A stretch of 64,000 nt of DNA. Source: Streptomyces iranensis (GTDB taxonomy: Bacteria > Actinomycetota > Actinomycetes > Streptomycetales > Streptomycetaceae). The notes below the pieces were generated by a model, which worked only from the letters and a program-made list of their open reading frames with translations, was not told the origin of the DNA and did no database searches. The stretch spans positions 186,001 to 250,000 of the forward strand of contig NZ_JAGGLR010000020.1 in assembly GCF_017874715.1 (NCBI RefSeq), written 5' to 3'. Both the position numbers and the translations under genes were made by a program. Position 1 is the stretch's first letter. Each line of letters starts with the position of its first letter. Shown in pieces: positions 25,147 to 33,944 of the stretch.

Positions 25147-26517
25147 TCAGGGCGTGTAGCGGCGGAAGGCGGGCACCGCGACGGCGAGCCCGAGTGCGCT
25201 GACGGCCACCAGCAGCCCGCCCGCGGCGACCGCCGCGCGGGCCCCGAGGAGGGAGCCCGCGGTGCCGTGCAGCAGATCGGCGATGCGCGGGCCGCCCGCC
25301 ACCACCACGGTGAACACGCCCTGCATCCGGCCGCGCATGTCGTCGGTGGCGGCCGCCTGGAGGATCGTCCCGCGGAAGACCATCGAGACCATGTCGGCCA
25401 CGCCCGCGAGGGCGAGGAAGGCCACCGCCCACCACAGGTTGCGGCTGAGCCCGAATCCGGTGATGGCCACGCCCCAGGCCACCACGGCGGCGATGAGCAT
25501 CAGACCGTGGCGGCGGGCGCGGGAGAAGGTTCCGGACAGCAGACCACCGGCCACCGCGCCGAGCGGGATCGCCGCGAAGAGCAGGCCGAGCGCGAACCCC
25601 TCGCCCCAGGGGGCGTAGGTGTGCGAGGCGAGTTGGGGGAAGAGCGCGCGGGGCATGCCGAAGACCATGGCGATGATGTCCGCGAGGAAGGACAACAGCA
25701 GGATGCGGTGGGTGGCGATGTACCGGAAGCCGTCGGCCACATCGCGCCATCCGCCCCGCCGCGCGCCGCCCGTGGCGCCCTCGGTGAGGGGCGGCAGGGC
25801 GGGCAGCCGCCAGACGGCCCACAGGGTGACGCACAGCGCCACGGCGTCGATGAGGTAGAGCGCGGGCAGGCCGAGGACGGGGATCAGGGCGCCCGCGAGC
25901 AGCGGGCCGAGGATCATGCCGGTCTGGGCGACGGTGGACTGCAGGGCGCCCGCGGCGGGCAGTTCGTCGGCGGGGACGAGACGGGCGACGGAGGCGCTGC
26001 GGGCCGGGGAGTTCATGCCGAAGAAGCCCTGCTGGGCGGCGAGCAGCACCATGAGCAGCGCCACCGAGTCCAGACCGGCGAAGGACTGGGCCCAGAACAG
26101 TACCGAGGTGACGGCGATGCCGACGTTGGTGACGAGCATCAGGGTGCGCCGGTCCATCCGGTCGGCGACCACCCCGCCCCACAGCGCGAAGACCACCAGC
26201 GGGAGGAGCCCGGCGAAGCTGGCGTAGCCGACCCACGCCGATGAGCCGGTGATGTCGTAGATCTGCTTGGGCACGGCGACGGCGGTCAGCTGGCTGCCGA
26301 CGGCGGTGACGGTGGTGGAGCTCCACAGCCGGCGGAAGGGGCGGTGGCGCAGCGGCCGGGTGTCCATGACCCAGCGGCGCCAGCCGGGTCTCGGCGGCGG
26401 GGCGGGGGCGGCGTCCCCGGTGCCGAGGGGCGTGTCATCGTCGGCGGCGGTGGGTTCTATGTCGTCGTCGCTGCTTCGAGCGGTCTCCACGGCTGGTTCG
26501 ATTCCTCCTACATCCAT
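25147..26517 (-). CDS. MFS exporter (EntS/MFS_3 type)
   Basis: A ~456-residue protein with a 50-residue acidic, disordered N-terminus and 12 hydrophobic helices. Motif A is GGVVADRMDRR; the N-half segment RPFRRLWSSTTVTAVGSQLTAVAVP and the C-half segment GMPRALFPQLASH are typical of the EntS-like subgroup that exports siderophores and other small molecules. ATG 26517 has no ribosome-binding site; GGAGGA lies inside the frame 12 bases before GTG 26490, which may be the true start. No biosynthetic neighbours indicate its substrate. Confidence 0.85.
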   Translation of the reverse strand: MDVGGIEPAVETARSSDDDIEPTAADDDTPLGTGDAAPAPPPRPGWRRWVMDTRPLRHRPFRRLWSSTTVTAVGSQLTAVAVPKQIYDITGSSAWVGYASFAGLLPLVVFALWGGVVADRMDRRTLMLVTNVGIAVTSVLFWAQSFAGLDSVALLMVLLAAQQGFFGMNSPARSASVARLVPADELPAAGALQSTVAQTGMILGPLLAGALIPVLGLPALYLIDAVALCVTLWAVWRLPALPPLTEGATGGARRGGWRDVADGFRYIATHRILLLSFLADIIAMVFGMPRALFPQLASHTYAPWGEGFALGLLFAAIPLGAVAGGLLSGTFSRARRHGLMLIAAVVAWGVAITGFGLSRNLWWAVAFLALAGVADMVSMVFRGTILQAAATDDMRGRMQGVFTVVVAGGPRIADLLHGTAGSLLGARAAVAAGGLLVAVSALGLAVAVPAFRRYTP

Positions 26518-26567
26518 TCGGGCCGGGAACCATTGTGACGATCTCCGGCCCGAGCCGTGGCCCCGTC

Positions 26568-27728
26568 TCAGCCTCCGGCCGCGGGCCGCATCGGCTCCTG
26601 ACCGTGGATGCTGCCGCTGAGGGAGGCCAGCCGGGTGCCGCTGCCGCCCCAGCGGTCGGCGATGATCTCGGCCGCGATGCTGACGGCGGTCTCCTCCGGG
26701 GTACGGGCGCCGAGGTCCAGACCGATCGGTGAGGCGAGCTTGGCCAGCGCCTGCTCGCCGAGACCGGTGGCGCGCAGCCGGCGGAGCCGGTCGTCGTGGG
26801 TGCGGCGGGAGCCCATGGCGCCGACGTAGGCCAGCGGCAGGCGCAGGGCGACCTCCAGCAGCGGCACGTCGAACTTGGGGTCGTGGGTGAGCACACAGAC
26901 CACCGTGCGTTCGTCGATCCGGCCCGCCTCCGCCTCGGCGCGCAGATAGCGGTGCGGCCAGTCGGTCACCACCTCGTGTGCCTCGGGGAAGCGCCGCGGG
27001 GTGGCGAAGACCGGCCGGGCGTCGCACACGGTGACGTGGTAGCCGAGGTACGCGCCGATCCGGGCCATGGCCGCCGCGAAGTCCACTGCGCCGAAGACCA
27101 GCATCCGCGGCGGGGTGGCGTGGACCGAGACGAACAGGGTGAGCTCCTCGTCCATGCGGACGCCGTCGTAGCCGTAAGCCAGGGTCTCGGTGCGCCCGCC
27201 GGCCAGCAGTCCGCGCGCGTCCTCGGCAACGGCCGCGTCCAGCCGCCCGGAGCCGAGGGATCCGGAGGTGGACTCGGGCCGTACGACCAGCCGGCGGCCC
27301 AGCCGTCCCTCCGGGTCGGGCCCGTCGACGGCCACGCAGATCACCTCGGCCACCGGCTCCCCGGCGGCCACCGCCCCGGCCACCTCGCCCAGTTCGGGGA
27401 AGCCCGCGGGGTCGATCCGCTCCACATAGACATCGATGATCCCGCCGCAGGTCAGCCCGACCGCGAAGGCGTCGTCGTCGCTGACGCCATAGCGCTCCAG
27501 CACGGGCCTGCCGCTGTCGGTCACCTCCTGGGCCAGTTCATAGACGGCACCCTCGACACAGCCGCCGGAGACGCTGCCGATCGCCGCGCCGTCTGGGCCG
27601 ACCAGCATGGACGTCCCGGGCGGCAGCGGCGAGGAATGCCAGGTCGCCACCACCGTGGCACGGGCGAACGGCTCGCCCTGGCCCCACCATCGGTGCATCT
27701 GCGCTACGACGTCCCGCATGGAATTCAT
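26568..27728 (-). CDS. XdhC/CoxI-family molybdenum-cofactor insertion chaperone
   Basis: ATG 27728 (or ATG 27719) follows GAGGAG (27736-27731). The 386-residue protein has an N-terminal XdhC_CoxI domain (ATVVATWHSSPLPPGTSMLV, SVSGGCVEGAVYE) and a C-terminal Rossmann domain (VFGAVDFAAAMARIGAYLGY, then THDPKFDVPLLEVAL and YVGAMGSRRTHDDR). XdhC proteins bind Mo cofactor, aid its sulfuration and insert it into xanthine-dehydrogenase-family enzymes. It is divergent from the three-subunit Mo enzyme operon and shares its control region. Confidence 0.9.
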   Translation of the reverse strand: MNSMRDVVAQMHRWWGQGEPFARATVVATWHSSPLPPGTSMLVGPDGAAIGSVSGGCVEGAVYELAQEVTDSGRPVLERYGVSDDDAFAVGLTCGGIIDVYVERIDPAGFPELGEVAGAVAAGEPVAEVICVAVDGPDPEGRLGRRLVVRPESTSGSLGSGRLDAAVAEDARGLLAGGRTETLAYGYDGVRMDEELTLFVSVHATPPRMLVFGAVDFAAAMARIGAYLGYHVTVCDARPVFATPRRFPEAHEVVTDWPHRYLRAEAEAGRIDERTVVCVLTHDPKFDVPLLEVALRLPLAYVGAMGSRRTHDDRLRRLRATGLGEQALAKLASPIGLDLGARTPEETAVSIAAEIIADRWGGSGTRLASLSGSIHGQEPMRPAAGG

Positions 27729-27748
27729 ATCTCCTCGCCACGGATGTA

Positions 27749-27779
27749 AGAGGTTGATACATTCAATGTATGAGCCTCT
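27749..27779. promoter_or_regulatory. 31-bp palindromic operator overlapping the start codon of the Mo-hydroxylase operon
   Basis: Core ATACATT-C-AATGTAT (27757-27771) is perfect; outer arms AGAGG (27749-27753) and CCTCT (27775-27779) are also symmetrical about base 27764, giving 13 of 15 paired positions. It lies between the divergent XdhC and 2Fe-2S subunit genes and covers the ATG at 27770. It is the likely target of the TetR regulator encoded at the end of the operon; a TetR protein (XdhR) regulating a similar xdh operon is known in S. coelicolor. Confidence 0.65.
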
Positions 27780-28357
27780 CACATCACTCACCGAGTAGCG
27801 ACATCACCTTGCGGATCAACGGCACGCCCCACTCCCTGACCATCGACAACCGGACGACCCTGCTCGATGTGCTGCGCGAGCGGCTGGGCCTCACGGGCAC
27901 CAAGAAGGGCTGTGACCACGGTCAGTGCGGGGCCTGCACGGTGCTGGTGGACGGTGAGCGGGTGAACAGCTGCCTGATGTTCGCGGTGACCGCCGAGGAG
28001 CGCGAGATCGTCTCCATCGAGGGCGTGGCGGCCCTCTCGGAGGGCGGGGAGCTCCACCCGGTGCAGCGCGCCTTCCTCGACCACGACGGCCTCCAGTGCG
28101 GCTATTGCACCCCGGGCCAGATCTGCTCCGCCATCGGGGCGCTGGGCGAGGCGGGGCGCGGCTGGCCCAGCCATGTCACCGAGGACACCGCCACCGGGGT
28201 GGCGGATGTCTCGGCGCTCGACGCGCGGGAGGTGCGCGAGCGCATGAGCGGCAACCTGTGCCGCTGCGGCGCGTACAACGGGATAGTCGAGGCCGTGCTG
28301 GAGGCCGCGGGCGCCCAGGACACCCAGGACACGGCCACCGTCGGAGGCGCCCGATGA
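27770..28357 (+). CDS. Molybdenum hydroxylase 2Fe-2S subunit (PaoA/XdhA-like)
   Basis: The 195-residue protein has both [2Fe-2S] domains: plant-type cysteines in CDHGQCGACTVLVDG plus a later NSC, and the all-helical domain with CGYCTPGQI and NLCRCGAYNGI. It passes electrons from the Mo centre to FAD. No ribosome-binding site precedes ATG 27770, which lies inside the operator palindrome, so the mRNA may be leaderless or the start may differ. There is no Tat signal, so the enzyme is cytoplasmic, unlike E. coli PaoABC. It overlaps the next gene by ATGA. Confidence 0.9.
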   Translation: MSLSHHSPSSDITLRINGTPHSLTIDNRTTLLDVLRERLGLTGTKKGCDHGQCGACTVLVDGERVNSCLMFAVTAEEREIVSIEGVAALSEGGELHPVQRAFLDHDGLQCGYCTPGQICSAIGALGEAGRGWPSHVTEDTATGVADVSALDAREVRERMSGNLCRCGAYNGIVEAVLEAAGAQDTQDTATVGGAR

Positions 28358-29355
28358 AGGAGTTCGCCTACGCCCGCGCGGGTGACGCCGCCGAGGCGGC
28401 CACGCTGATCGCCCAGCGCCCCGATGCCACCTATCTCGGCGGTGGCACCAATCTGGTGGACCTGATGAAGCTCGGCGTCACCGACCCGGGTTTGCTCATC
28501 GACGTCTCCCGGCTGCCCTACGACCGGGTCGAGCACCGCGAGGACGGCTCCGTGCTCATCGGCGCCACCGTGCGCAACGGCGCGCTGGCGGGCGATCCGG
28601 GCATCCGTGAGCGTTTCCCGCTGCTGTCCCAGGCGCTGCTGGCGGGGGCCTCCGGGCAGCTGCGCACGGTCGCCACGGTGGGCGGCAACCTGCTGCAGCG
28701 CACCCGCTGCGGGTACTTCCAGGACGTGACCAAGCCGTGCAACAAGCGCGAGCCGGGCACCGGGTGTCCGGCGCTCCGGGGCGCGCACCGGGATCTGGCC
28801 GTGCTGGGCACCTCCGACCACTGCGTGGCCTCCCACCCCTCCGACATGGCGGTGGCGCTGGTGGCGCTCGACGCGGTGGCACACGTGCGGTCGGTGGACG
28901 GCGGCTCGCGCACCGTTCCGGTGGCGGAGCTGTATCTGCTGCCCGGCGACACACCGCACCGGGAGACCGTCCTGGACCACGGCGACCTCATCACCGCCGT
29001 GGAGCTGCCCCCGCCGCCGCGAGGTGCTCGGATGCGCTATCGCAAGGTGCGCGACCGCTGGTCGTACGCCTTCGCGCTGGTGAGCGTCGCCACCGCGGTG
29101 TCCGTGGCCGAGGACGGCTCGCTGCGGGACGTGCGGATCGCGCTCGGCGGGGTGGCGCCGCGGCCGTGGCGCGCAAGGATCGCCGAGGAGCGGCTGCGCG
29201 GCGCCCGGCCGGACGAGGAGACGCTGCGCGAGGCGGCGATGGCCGAGCTGGCCGAGGCGCGGCCACTTCCCGACAACGCCTTCAAGGTCGACCTGGCCAC
29301 TGATCTGATCGTCGCGGGCGTCCGCGACCTCGTCGCGAGGAGGGATCGCGCATGA
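28354..29355 (+). CDS. Molybdenum hydroxylase FAD subunit with extra 4Fe-4S cysteines (PaoB/YagS-like)
   Basis: The 333-residue protein has the FAD-binding pattern LGGGTNLVDLMKLGV and TVGGNLLQRTRCGYF, and a CO_deh_flav_C domain. After the second motif comes an insertion with four Cys (RCGYFQ, KPCNKR, GTGCPA and a later DHC). This matches PaoB of the E. coli periplasmic aldehyde oxidoreductase, where such a loop holds a [4Fe-4S] cluster; xanthine-dehydrogenase FAD domains usually lack it. It overlaps both neighbours by ATGA, so the three subunits should be made in equal amounts. Confidence 0.9.
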   Translation: MKEFAYARAGDAAEAATLIAQRPDATYLGGGTNLVDLMKLGVTDPGLLIDVSRLPYDRVEHREDGSVLIGATVRNGALAGDPGIRERFPLLSQALLAGASGQLRTVATVGGNLLQRTRCGYFQDVTKPCNKREPGTGCPALRGAHRDLAVLGTSDHCVASHPSDMAVALVALDAVAHVRSVDGGSRTVPVAELYLLPGDTPHRETVLDHGDLITAVELPPPPRGARMRYRKVRDRWSYAFALVSVATAVSVAEDGSLRDVRIALGGVAPRPWRARIAEERLRGARPDEETLREAAMAELAEARPLPDNAFKVDLATDLIVAGVRDLVARRDRA

Positions 29356-31514
29356 CCACCGTCGAACAGAGCATCGGCGCCCCGGTGACCCGGGTCGACG
29401 GCCTGGACAAGGTGACCGGCGCGGCGCGCTACGCCTATGAGTTCCCCACCCGGGACGTCAGTTACGTATGGCCGGTGCAGGCCACCATCGCCCGCGGCCG
29501 GGTGACGGAGGTGGACCCGGCCCCGGCGCTGGCCCTGCCCGGTGTGCTGACGGTGCTCGACCACACCAACACCCCGCGGCTGAACGCCGAGGCGGAGGCG
29601 AGCGCGGACCTCTTCGTGCTGCAGTCGCCTCAGGTGGCGTACCACGGTCAGATCGTGGCCGCCGTGGTGGCCACCTCGCTGGAGGCGGCCCGCGAGGGCG
29701 CGGCGGCGGTCCGGGTCGGCTATGAGCGGGAGCCGCACGATGTGGTGCTGCGCGCCGACGACGAGCGGCTGGAGGTCGCCGAGACGGTGACCGACGGCAG
29801 TCCGGGCCTGGTGGAGCGCGGTGACGCGGATGGCGCCTGGGCCACTGCCCCGGTGCGGGTGGACGCCACGTACACCACTCCGGTGGAGCATCCGAGCCCG
29901 ATGGAGCCGCATGCCACCATCGCGGTGTGGGACGAGGACCGGCTGACGCTGTTCAACTCCGACCAAGGCCCCTATATGAGCGCGCAGCTGATGTCCGCGC
30001 TGTTCGGGATCGAGCTGGGCGCGGTGGAGGTCGTGGCCGAGTACATCGGCGGGGGCTTCGGGTCCAAGGGCATCCCGCGCTCGCCGACGGTGCTGGCGGC
30101 GCTCGCCGCGCGGGCCGTCGAGCGGCCGGTGAAGATCGCCCTGACCCGGCAGCAGATGTTCCAGCTGATCCCCTACCGCTCCCCCACGATCCAGCGGGTG
30201 CGGCTGGGCGCCGAGCGCGACGGCCGGCTGACGGTGATCCAGCACGAGTCGGTGCAGCAGCGCTCGGCCCAGGTGCCGTTCGCCGACCAGACGGTGTCCT
30301 CGACGCGGATGATGTACGCGGCGCCCCACGCACGTACGACGGTGAAGGTGGCACCGCTCGATGTGATGACGCCCGCCTGGTTCCGTGCCCCCGGCCACAC
30401 CCCGGGGATGTTCGCGCTGGAGTCGGCCGTGGACGAGCTGGCCGGGGCGCTGGGCATGGACCCGGTCGAGCTGCGGATCCGCAACGAGCCGGAGACCGAC
30501 CCGGAGAGCGGCAAGCCGTTCAGCAGCCGCAATCTGGTCGCCTGTCTGCGCGAGGGCGCGGCCCGCTTCGGCTGGGAGCGCCGCGATCCGGCGCCCGGGG
30601 TCCGGCGCGAGGGGCGCTGGCTGCTCGGCACCGGTGTGGCCGCCTCGCATCACCCGGACTACACCTTCCCCTCCTCCGCGGTGGCGCGTGCCGAGGAGGA
30701 CGGGACGTACCGGGTGCGCATCGGCGCGGCCGACCTCGGCACGGGCGCCCGTACCGCCCTCACCCAAGTGGCGGCGGACGCGCTCGGCATTCCGCTGTCG
30801 CGGCTGCGGCTGGAGATCGGGCGTGCGTCGCTGGGCATGGCGCCGTTCGCGGGCGGTTCGCTCGGCACCGCCTCATGGGGCTGGGCGGTGGACAAGGCGT
30901 GCCGTGCGCTTCTGAAGGAGCTGGACGCCTACGGAGGTGTGGTCCCGGACGGCGGTCTGGAGGTGGTGGCCGACACCGCCGAGGATCTGGCGCGGCGGGC
31001 GGATCTGTCGCGGCACACCTTCGGGGCGCAGTTCGCCCAGGTGCGGGTGGACGGCGACACCGGTGAGATCCGGGTGGACCGGATGCTGGGGGTGTTCGCG
31101 GCCGGGCGGATCGTCAATCCGCACACCGCGCGCTCCCAGTTCCTCGGGGCCATGACGATGGGTCTTTCGATGGCGCTGCTGGAGATCGGCGAGGTCGATC
31201 CGGTCTTCGGCGACTTCGCCAACCATGACTTCGCGGGCTATCACATCGCCGCCCACGCCGACGTTCCGCGACTGGACGTGGTGCTGCTGGAGGAGGACGA
31301 CAACACCACCAATCCGGTGGGCGCCAAGGGCATCGGCGAACTGGGCATCGTGGGCGCGGCGGCGGCCATCGGCAACGCCTTCCACCATGCCACCGGAGAG
31401 CGGGTGCGGGATCTGCCGATCCGCATCGAGCGCTCGCGGGACGCGCTGCGGGCCGCCCGCCGCACCGAAAGGCGCAGGCCAGGGGCGGGTGAGCCGGAAT
31501 CAAGGGTCGGGTAG
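29352..31514 (+). CDS. Molybdenum hydroxylase large (Mo-cofactor) subunit, PaoC/YagR-like
   Basis: The 720-residue catalytic subunit starts in the ATGA overlap. Recognisable parts are RVDGLDKVTGAARYAYEF, the MPT-binding loops GGGFGSKG and RAPGHTPGMFALE, a C-terminal ARSQFLGAMTMGLSMAL, NHDFAGYHIAAHADVP and the catalytic Glu in KGIGELG (about residue 662). The SSRNLVACLREGAARFGW and NHD-AGY segments resemble E. coli PaoC (aldehyde oxidase) more than XdhB. It oxidises a hydroxylatable substrate with water as oxygen donor; aldehydes are the inferred class, purines remain possible. Confidence 0.9.
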   Translation: MTTVEQSIGAPVTRVDGLDKVTGAARYAYEFPTRDVSYVWPVQATIARGRVTEVDPAPALALPGVLTVLDHTNTPRLNAEAEASADLFVLQSPQVAYHGQIVAAVVATSLEAAREGAAAVRVGYEREPHDVVLRADDERLEVAETVTDGSPGLVERGDADGAWATAPVRVDATYTTPVEHPSPMEPHATIAVWDEDRLTLFNSDQGPYMSAQLMSALFGIELGAVEVVAEYIGGGFGSKGIPRSPTVLAALAARAVERPVKIALTRQQMFQLIPYRSPTIQRVRLGAERDGRLTVIQHESVQQRSAQVPFADQTVSSTRMMYAAPHARTTVKVAPLDVMTPAWFRAPGHTPGMFALESAVDELAGALGMDPVELRIRNEPETDPESGKPFSSRNLVACLREGAARFGWERRDPAPGVRREGRWLLGTGVAASHHPDYTFPSSAVARAEEDGTYRVRIGAADLGTGARTALTQVAADALGIPLSRLRLEIGRASLGMAPFAGGSLGTASWGWAVDKACRALLKELDAYGGVVPDGGLEVVADTAEDLARRADLSRHTFGAQFAQVRVDGDTGEIRVDRMLGVFAAGRIVNPHTARSQFLGAMTMGLSMALLEIGEVDPVFGDFANHDFAGYHIAAHADVPRLDVVLLEEDDNTTNPVGAKGIGELGIVGAAAAIGNAFHHATGERVRDLPIRIERSRDALRAARRTERRRPGAGEPESRVG

Positions 31515-31524
31515 GGTCACCCGA

Positions 31525-32172
31525 ATGGCACCCACCCCGAAGGGACGCGCCACCTACCACCACGGCGACCTGGCCGCCGCCCTGGTGCAGACGACCCTGG
31601 AGATCATCGACGAGGTCGGAGTGCGCGGCTTCTCCGTGGCGGAGGCCGCGCGCCGCACCTGTGTGAGCCCCGGTGCGCCGTACCGCCACTTCGCCGACCG
31701 TGACGCGCTGGTCGCGGCCGCCGCCCTGGAGGTCTCGCGGCGGCTGCGGGCCATCTACCTGGACAGGGTGGCCGACGTCGGATCCCCCCAGGAGCGGCTG
31801 GCGACGGTGGCGGGCACCTTCGTACGCGCGGCGGCCCGCTACCGCGGCGGGCTGGACATCCTCTTCGCGCCGGAGCTGCGGGCCATCCATCCGGAGCTGC
31901 GGGACAGCAGCAGGGAGTTCGTGGACCTGCTGCTGCCGAGCGCCTTCGAGGTGGTCGCCCCGGGCGAGGCCGCGGCGACGGCCGTGGCGCTGCTCGACGC
32001 CCTGCACGCGCTCGCCCGCGGCTATGTCGCCCAATTGCTGGAAGGGAAGTTCGGCGATCCGGATGACGTGGTCGAGGAGGTCGCCATCCGGGCGACCCGG
32101 GCCGCGAGGGCGCTGGTGGCGGGCTACGGCGTGCCGTCCGGGCCGGTCGGCGAGGAGGGCCGGGACCGCTGA
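31525..32172 (+). CDS. TetR-family regulator of the molybdenum hydroxylase operon
   Basis: Begins 10 bp after the Mo-subunit stop, behind AGGG. The 215-residue protein has the TetR helix-turn-helix (FSVAEAARRTCVSPGAPYRHFADRD in the expected place, residues ~35-60; preceded by TYHHGDLAAALVQ) and a variable helical ligand domain. Its place at the end of the operon, plus the 31-bp palindrome at the operon start, suggests feedback control by substrate or product. S. coelicolor XdhR is the closest known arrangement; identity is inferred from context. Confidence 0.85.
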   Translation: MAPTPKGRATYHHGDLAAALVQTTLEIIDEVGVRGFSVAEAARRTCVSPGAPYRHFADRDALVAAAALEVSRRLRAIYLDRVADVGSPQERLATVAGTFVRAAARYRGGLDILFAPELRAIHPELRDSSREFVDLLLPSAFEVVAPGEAAATAVALLDALHALARGYVAQLLEGKFGDPDDVVEEVAIRATRAARALVAGYGVPSGPVGEEGRDR

Positions 32173-32254
32173 CGGAGGGGCAGAATTTCCCGTTCCGCTT
32201 CACGTTCTTCGTTCGGCGCGCATACCGTCGATGCGGAACGGATCGGAGGAACAG

Positions 32255-33202
32255 ATGTCCCTAAAATCCGGTAAGGGCCTGTTTCGTATCCCCGGCCGGG
32301 GATACGAAACAGGCTCCAAGGGCGCCCACCGGGCGCCTTCGCGTCTGCGCTCGCCCTACGCCATCGGCGGACTCGGAGTGGCGGTCACCGCCGCCGTCCT
32401 CGCCACCCTCGTACCGGCCACGGCCTCGACGACCGACCCCGACCCCGACGCCGACGCCGGCAACGGCCCGGCCCCCGCAGCGTCCGTCCCGCACCCCGAG
32501 CGGGACTGGATGGGCTCGACCATCGCCCGCCACGAGAAAACCGACCCCGGGGCCACGCCCCGGGCCACCAGAGCGGCCTCGGTGGAGGGCGTGGACGTCA
32601 GCGACCACCAGGGTTCGGTCGACTGGGCGGCCCTGTGGGACGACAACGTCCGATTCGCCTATGTGAAGGCCACCGAGAGCACGACGTACAAGAACCCCTC
32701 GTTCGCCTCGCAGTACAACGGATCCTTCCAGCAGGGCATGATCCGCGGCGCCTACCACTTCGCCCTGCCGGACCGCTCCAGTGGCACCCGTCAGGCGGAC
32801 TTCTTCGTCACGGGCGGCGGCGACTGGTCGGACGACGGCAGGACGCTGCCACCCGTCCTGGACCTCGAGTACAACCCGTACGGAGCAACCTGCTACGGCC
32901 TGACCGCCTCCCAGATCGTGAACTGGATCGGCGATTTCACCACGCGGGTCAAGGAGCGCACCGGACGCCAACCGGTGATCTACACGGCCACCGGCTGGTG
33001 GCAGACGTGCACCGGCGACAGCGCCGCCTTCGCCGAGCGGAACCCGCTGTGGCTGGCGCGGTACGCCGCCACCCCCGGGCCGCTGCCGGCCGGCTGGAAG
33101 ACCCACACCCTGTGGCAGTACACCTCCAGCGGACCGCTGGTGGGTGACCACAACCGGTTCAACGGAAGCCTGGCGGGCCTCAAGGCGCTGGCCACGGGGT
33201 GA
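32255..33202 (+). CDS. Secreted GH25 lysozyme (N-acetylmuramidase)
   Basis: ATG 32255 follows GGAGGA (32245-32250) by 4 bases. The 315-residue product has a long basic N-region (~34 residues), a signal/anchor helix (IGGLGVAVTAAVLATLVPATA), a Pro/Asp linker and a GH25 domain (~110-310): VEGVDVSDHQGSVDW with catalytic Asp, YVKATEST, GAYHFALP, LDLEYNPYG with the acid pair, and the final LWQYTSSGPL. GH25 enzymes cut the MurNAc-GlcNAc bond of peptidoglycan. The basic N-region is encoded by a perfect 38-bp palindrome, which is unusual and may be an inserted element. Confidence 0.9.
   Translation: MSLKSGKGLFRIPGRGYETGSKGAHRAPSRLRSPYAIGGLGVAVTAAVLATLVPATASTTDPDPDADAGNGPAPAASVPHPERDWMGSTIARHEKTDPGATPRATRAASVEGVDVSDHQGSVDWAALWDDNVRFAYVKATESTTYKNPSFASQYNGSFQQGMIRGAYHFALPDRSSGTRQADFFVTGGGDWSDDGRTLPPVLDLEYNPYGATCYGLTASQIVNWIGDFTTRVKERTGRQPVIYTATGWWQTCTGDSAAFAERNPLWLARYAATPGPLPAGWKTHTLWQYTSSGPLVGDHNRFNGSLAGLKALATG
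32277..32314. repeat. Perfect 38-bp palindrome inside the lysozyme 5' coding region
   Basis: The left arm GCCTGTTTCGTATCCCCGG (32277-32295) is followed without spacer by its exact reverse complement (32296-32314). It begins 22 bases after the A of the ATG and encodes residues ~9-20 of the protein. In RNA it would form a very stable hairpin just after the ribosome-binding site; a second 9-bp inverted repeat (32190-32198 with 32233-32241) sits just upstream. Confidence 0.95.
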
Positions 33203-33213
33203 GGCGGCGGCGC

Positions 33214-33819
33214 TCAGCCGCCGAGCACACCGCCGACCCCGCCGAGCACCCCGTCCAGGGTGTCGCCGACACCGTCCACCAGTCCGCCCACTACGCCCTT
33301 GCCGTGATGACCGTCCTGGCCGGGGGTCTGCGACGGCTGACTGGGCTGCTGCGACGGGGTGGTCGGGTCGGCGCTCGGAGTCGTCTCGCTCGGTGAGGAG
33401 GGCGACGAGGGCACCTGGTCGTCCCGCTGCGCGGGGGCGGTGTGCGCCATGGTGGGCGCGGCCTTGGAGGGGGCCGCGTCCGGGGTGGCCGGGGCGGCGT
33501 GCCGCGGTGTGCCGGCGCTCCGGTCCGCACGACCGCCACCGGGGGTGGCGGCGTCGGTGTGATCGGAGATCAGCTTCGGCTTGGTGGACTCGCTGGGCGC
33601 GACATGGCTCTGCGAGGGCGTGTTGTCAGCGGTGGGCTCGATCTCGGGCGCCTGCGCCTGCTGTGCGTTCACATCGGAGCGGGCCTGCACGGACTTGTCA
33701 CCGTCGAGCGTCGAGTGGAGACCGATGGCTATGGTTCCGGCCACTCCGAGGGCAGTGGCCGCCTTGAGCGTCGTGGTGCGCGCCTGCTGTGCGGCGGTCG
33801 GTCGGCTGTGTCGACCCAT
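33214..33819 (-). CDS. Exported Pro/Ser/Thr-rich hypothetical protein with Gly/Val C-terminal repeat
   Basis: ATG 33819 follows GGGGAG. The 201-residue protein has a basic start (MGRHSRPTAAQQARTTT), one hydrophobic helix (ATALGVAGTIAIGLHS, a signal anchor or signal peptide), ~140 disordered residues rich in Pro/Ser/Thr/Ala, and a C-terminal GKGVVGGLVDGVGDTLDGVL-type stretch that could form an amphipathic or membrane-active segment. No family is recognised. It is convergent with the lysozyme gene, 11 bp away; both products act at the cell surface. Confidence 0.7.
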   Translation of the reverse strand: MGRHSRPTAAQQARTTTLKAATALGVAGTIAIGLHSTLDGDKSVQARSDVNAQQAQAPEIEPTADNTPSQSHVAPSESTKPKLISDHTDAATPGGGRADRSAGTPRHAAPATPDAAPSKAAPTMAHTAPAQRDDQVPSSPSSPSETTPSADPTTPSQQPSQPSQTPGQDGHHGKGVVGGLVDGVGDTLDGVLGGVGGVLGG

Positions 33820-33944
33820 TTCGCTGGTCTCCCCGTTATGGCATGAGTTGGGTGGGGTGCCCCGGAAGCCCGATTCCCAGCGGAACTGATGTCCGACGCA
33901 CACGTGTTACAGAGTAAAGAACCAGCCAGATGATAACCACCGCC

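Noticed and set aside
26491..26512. tRNA T-arm-like sequence (GGTTCGATTCC)
   Set aside because: No matching stem, acceptor or anticodon arm around it; it lies in the N-terminal coding region of an MFS gene.
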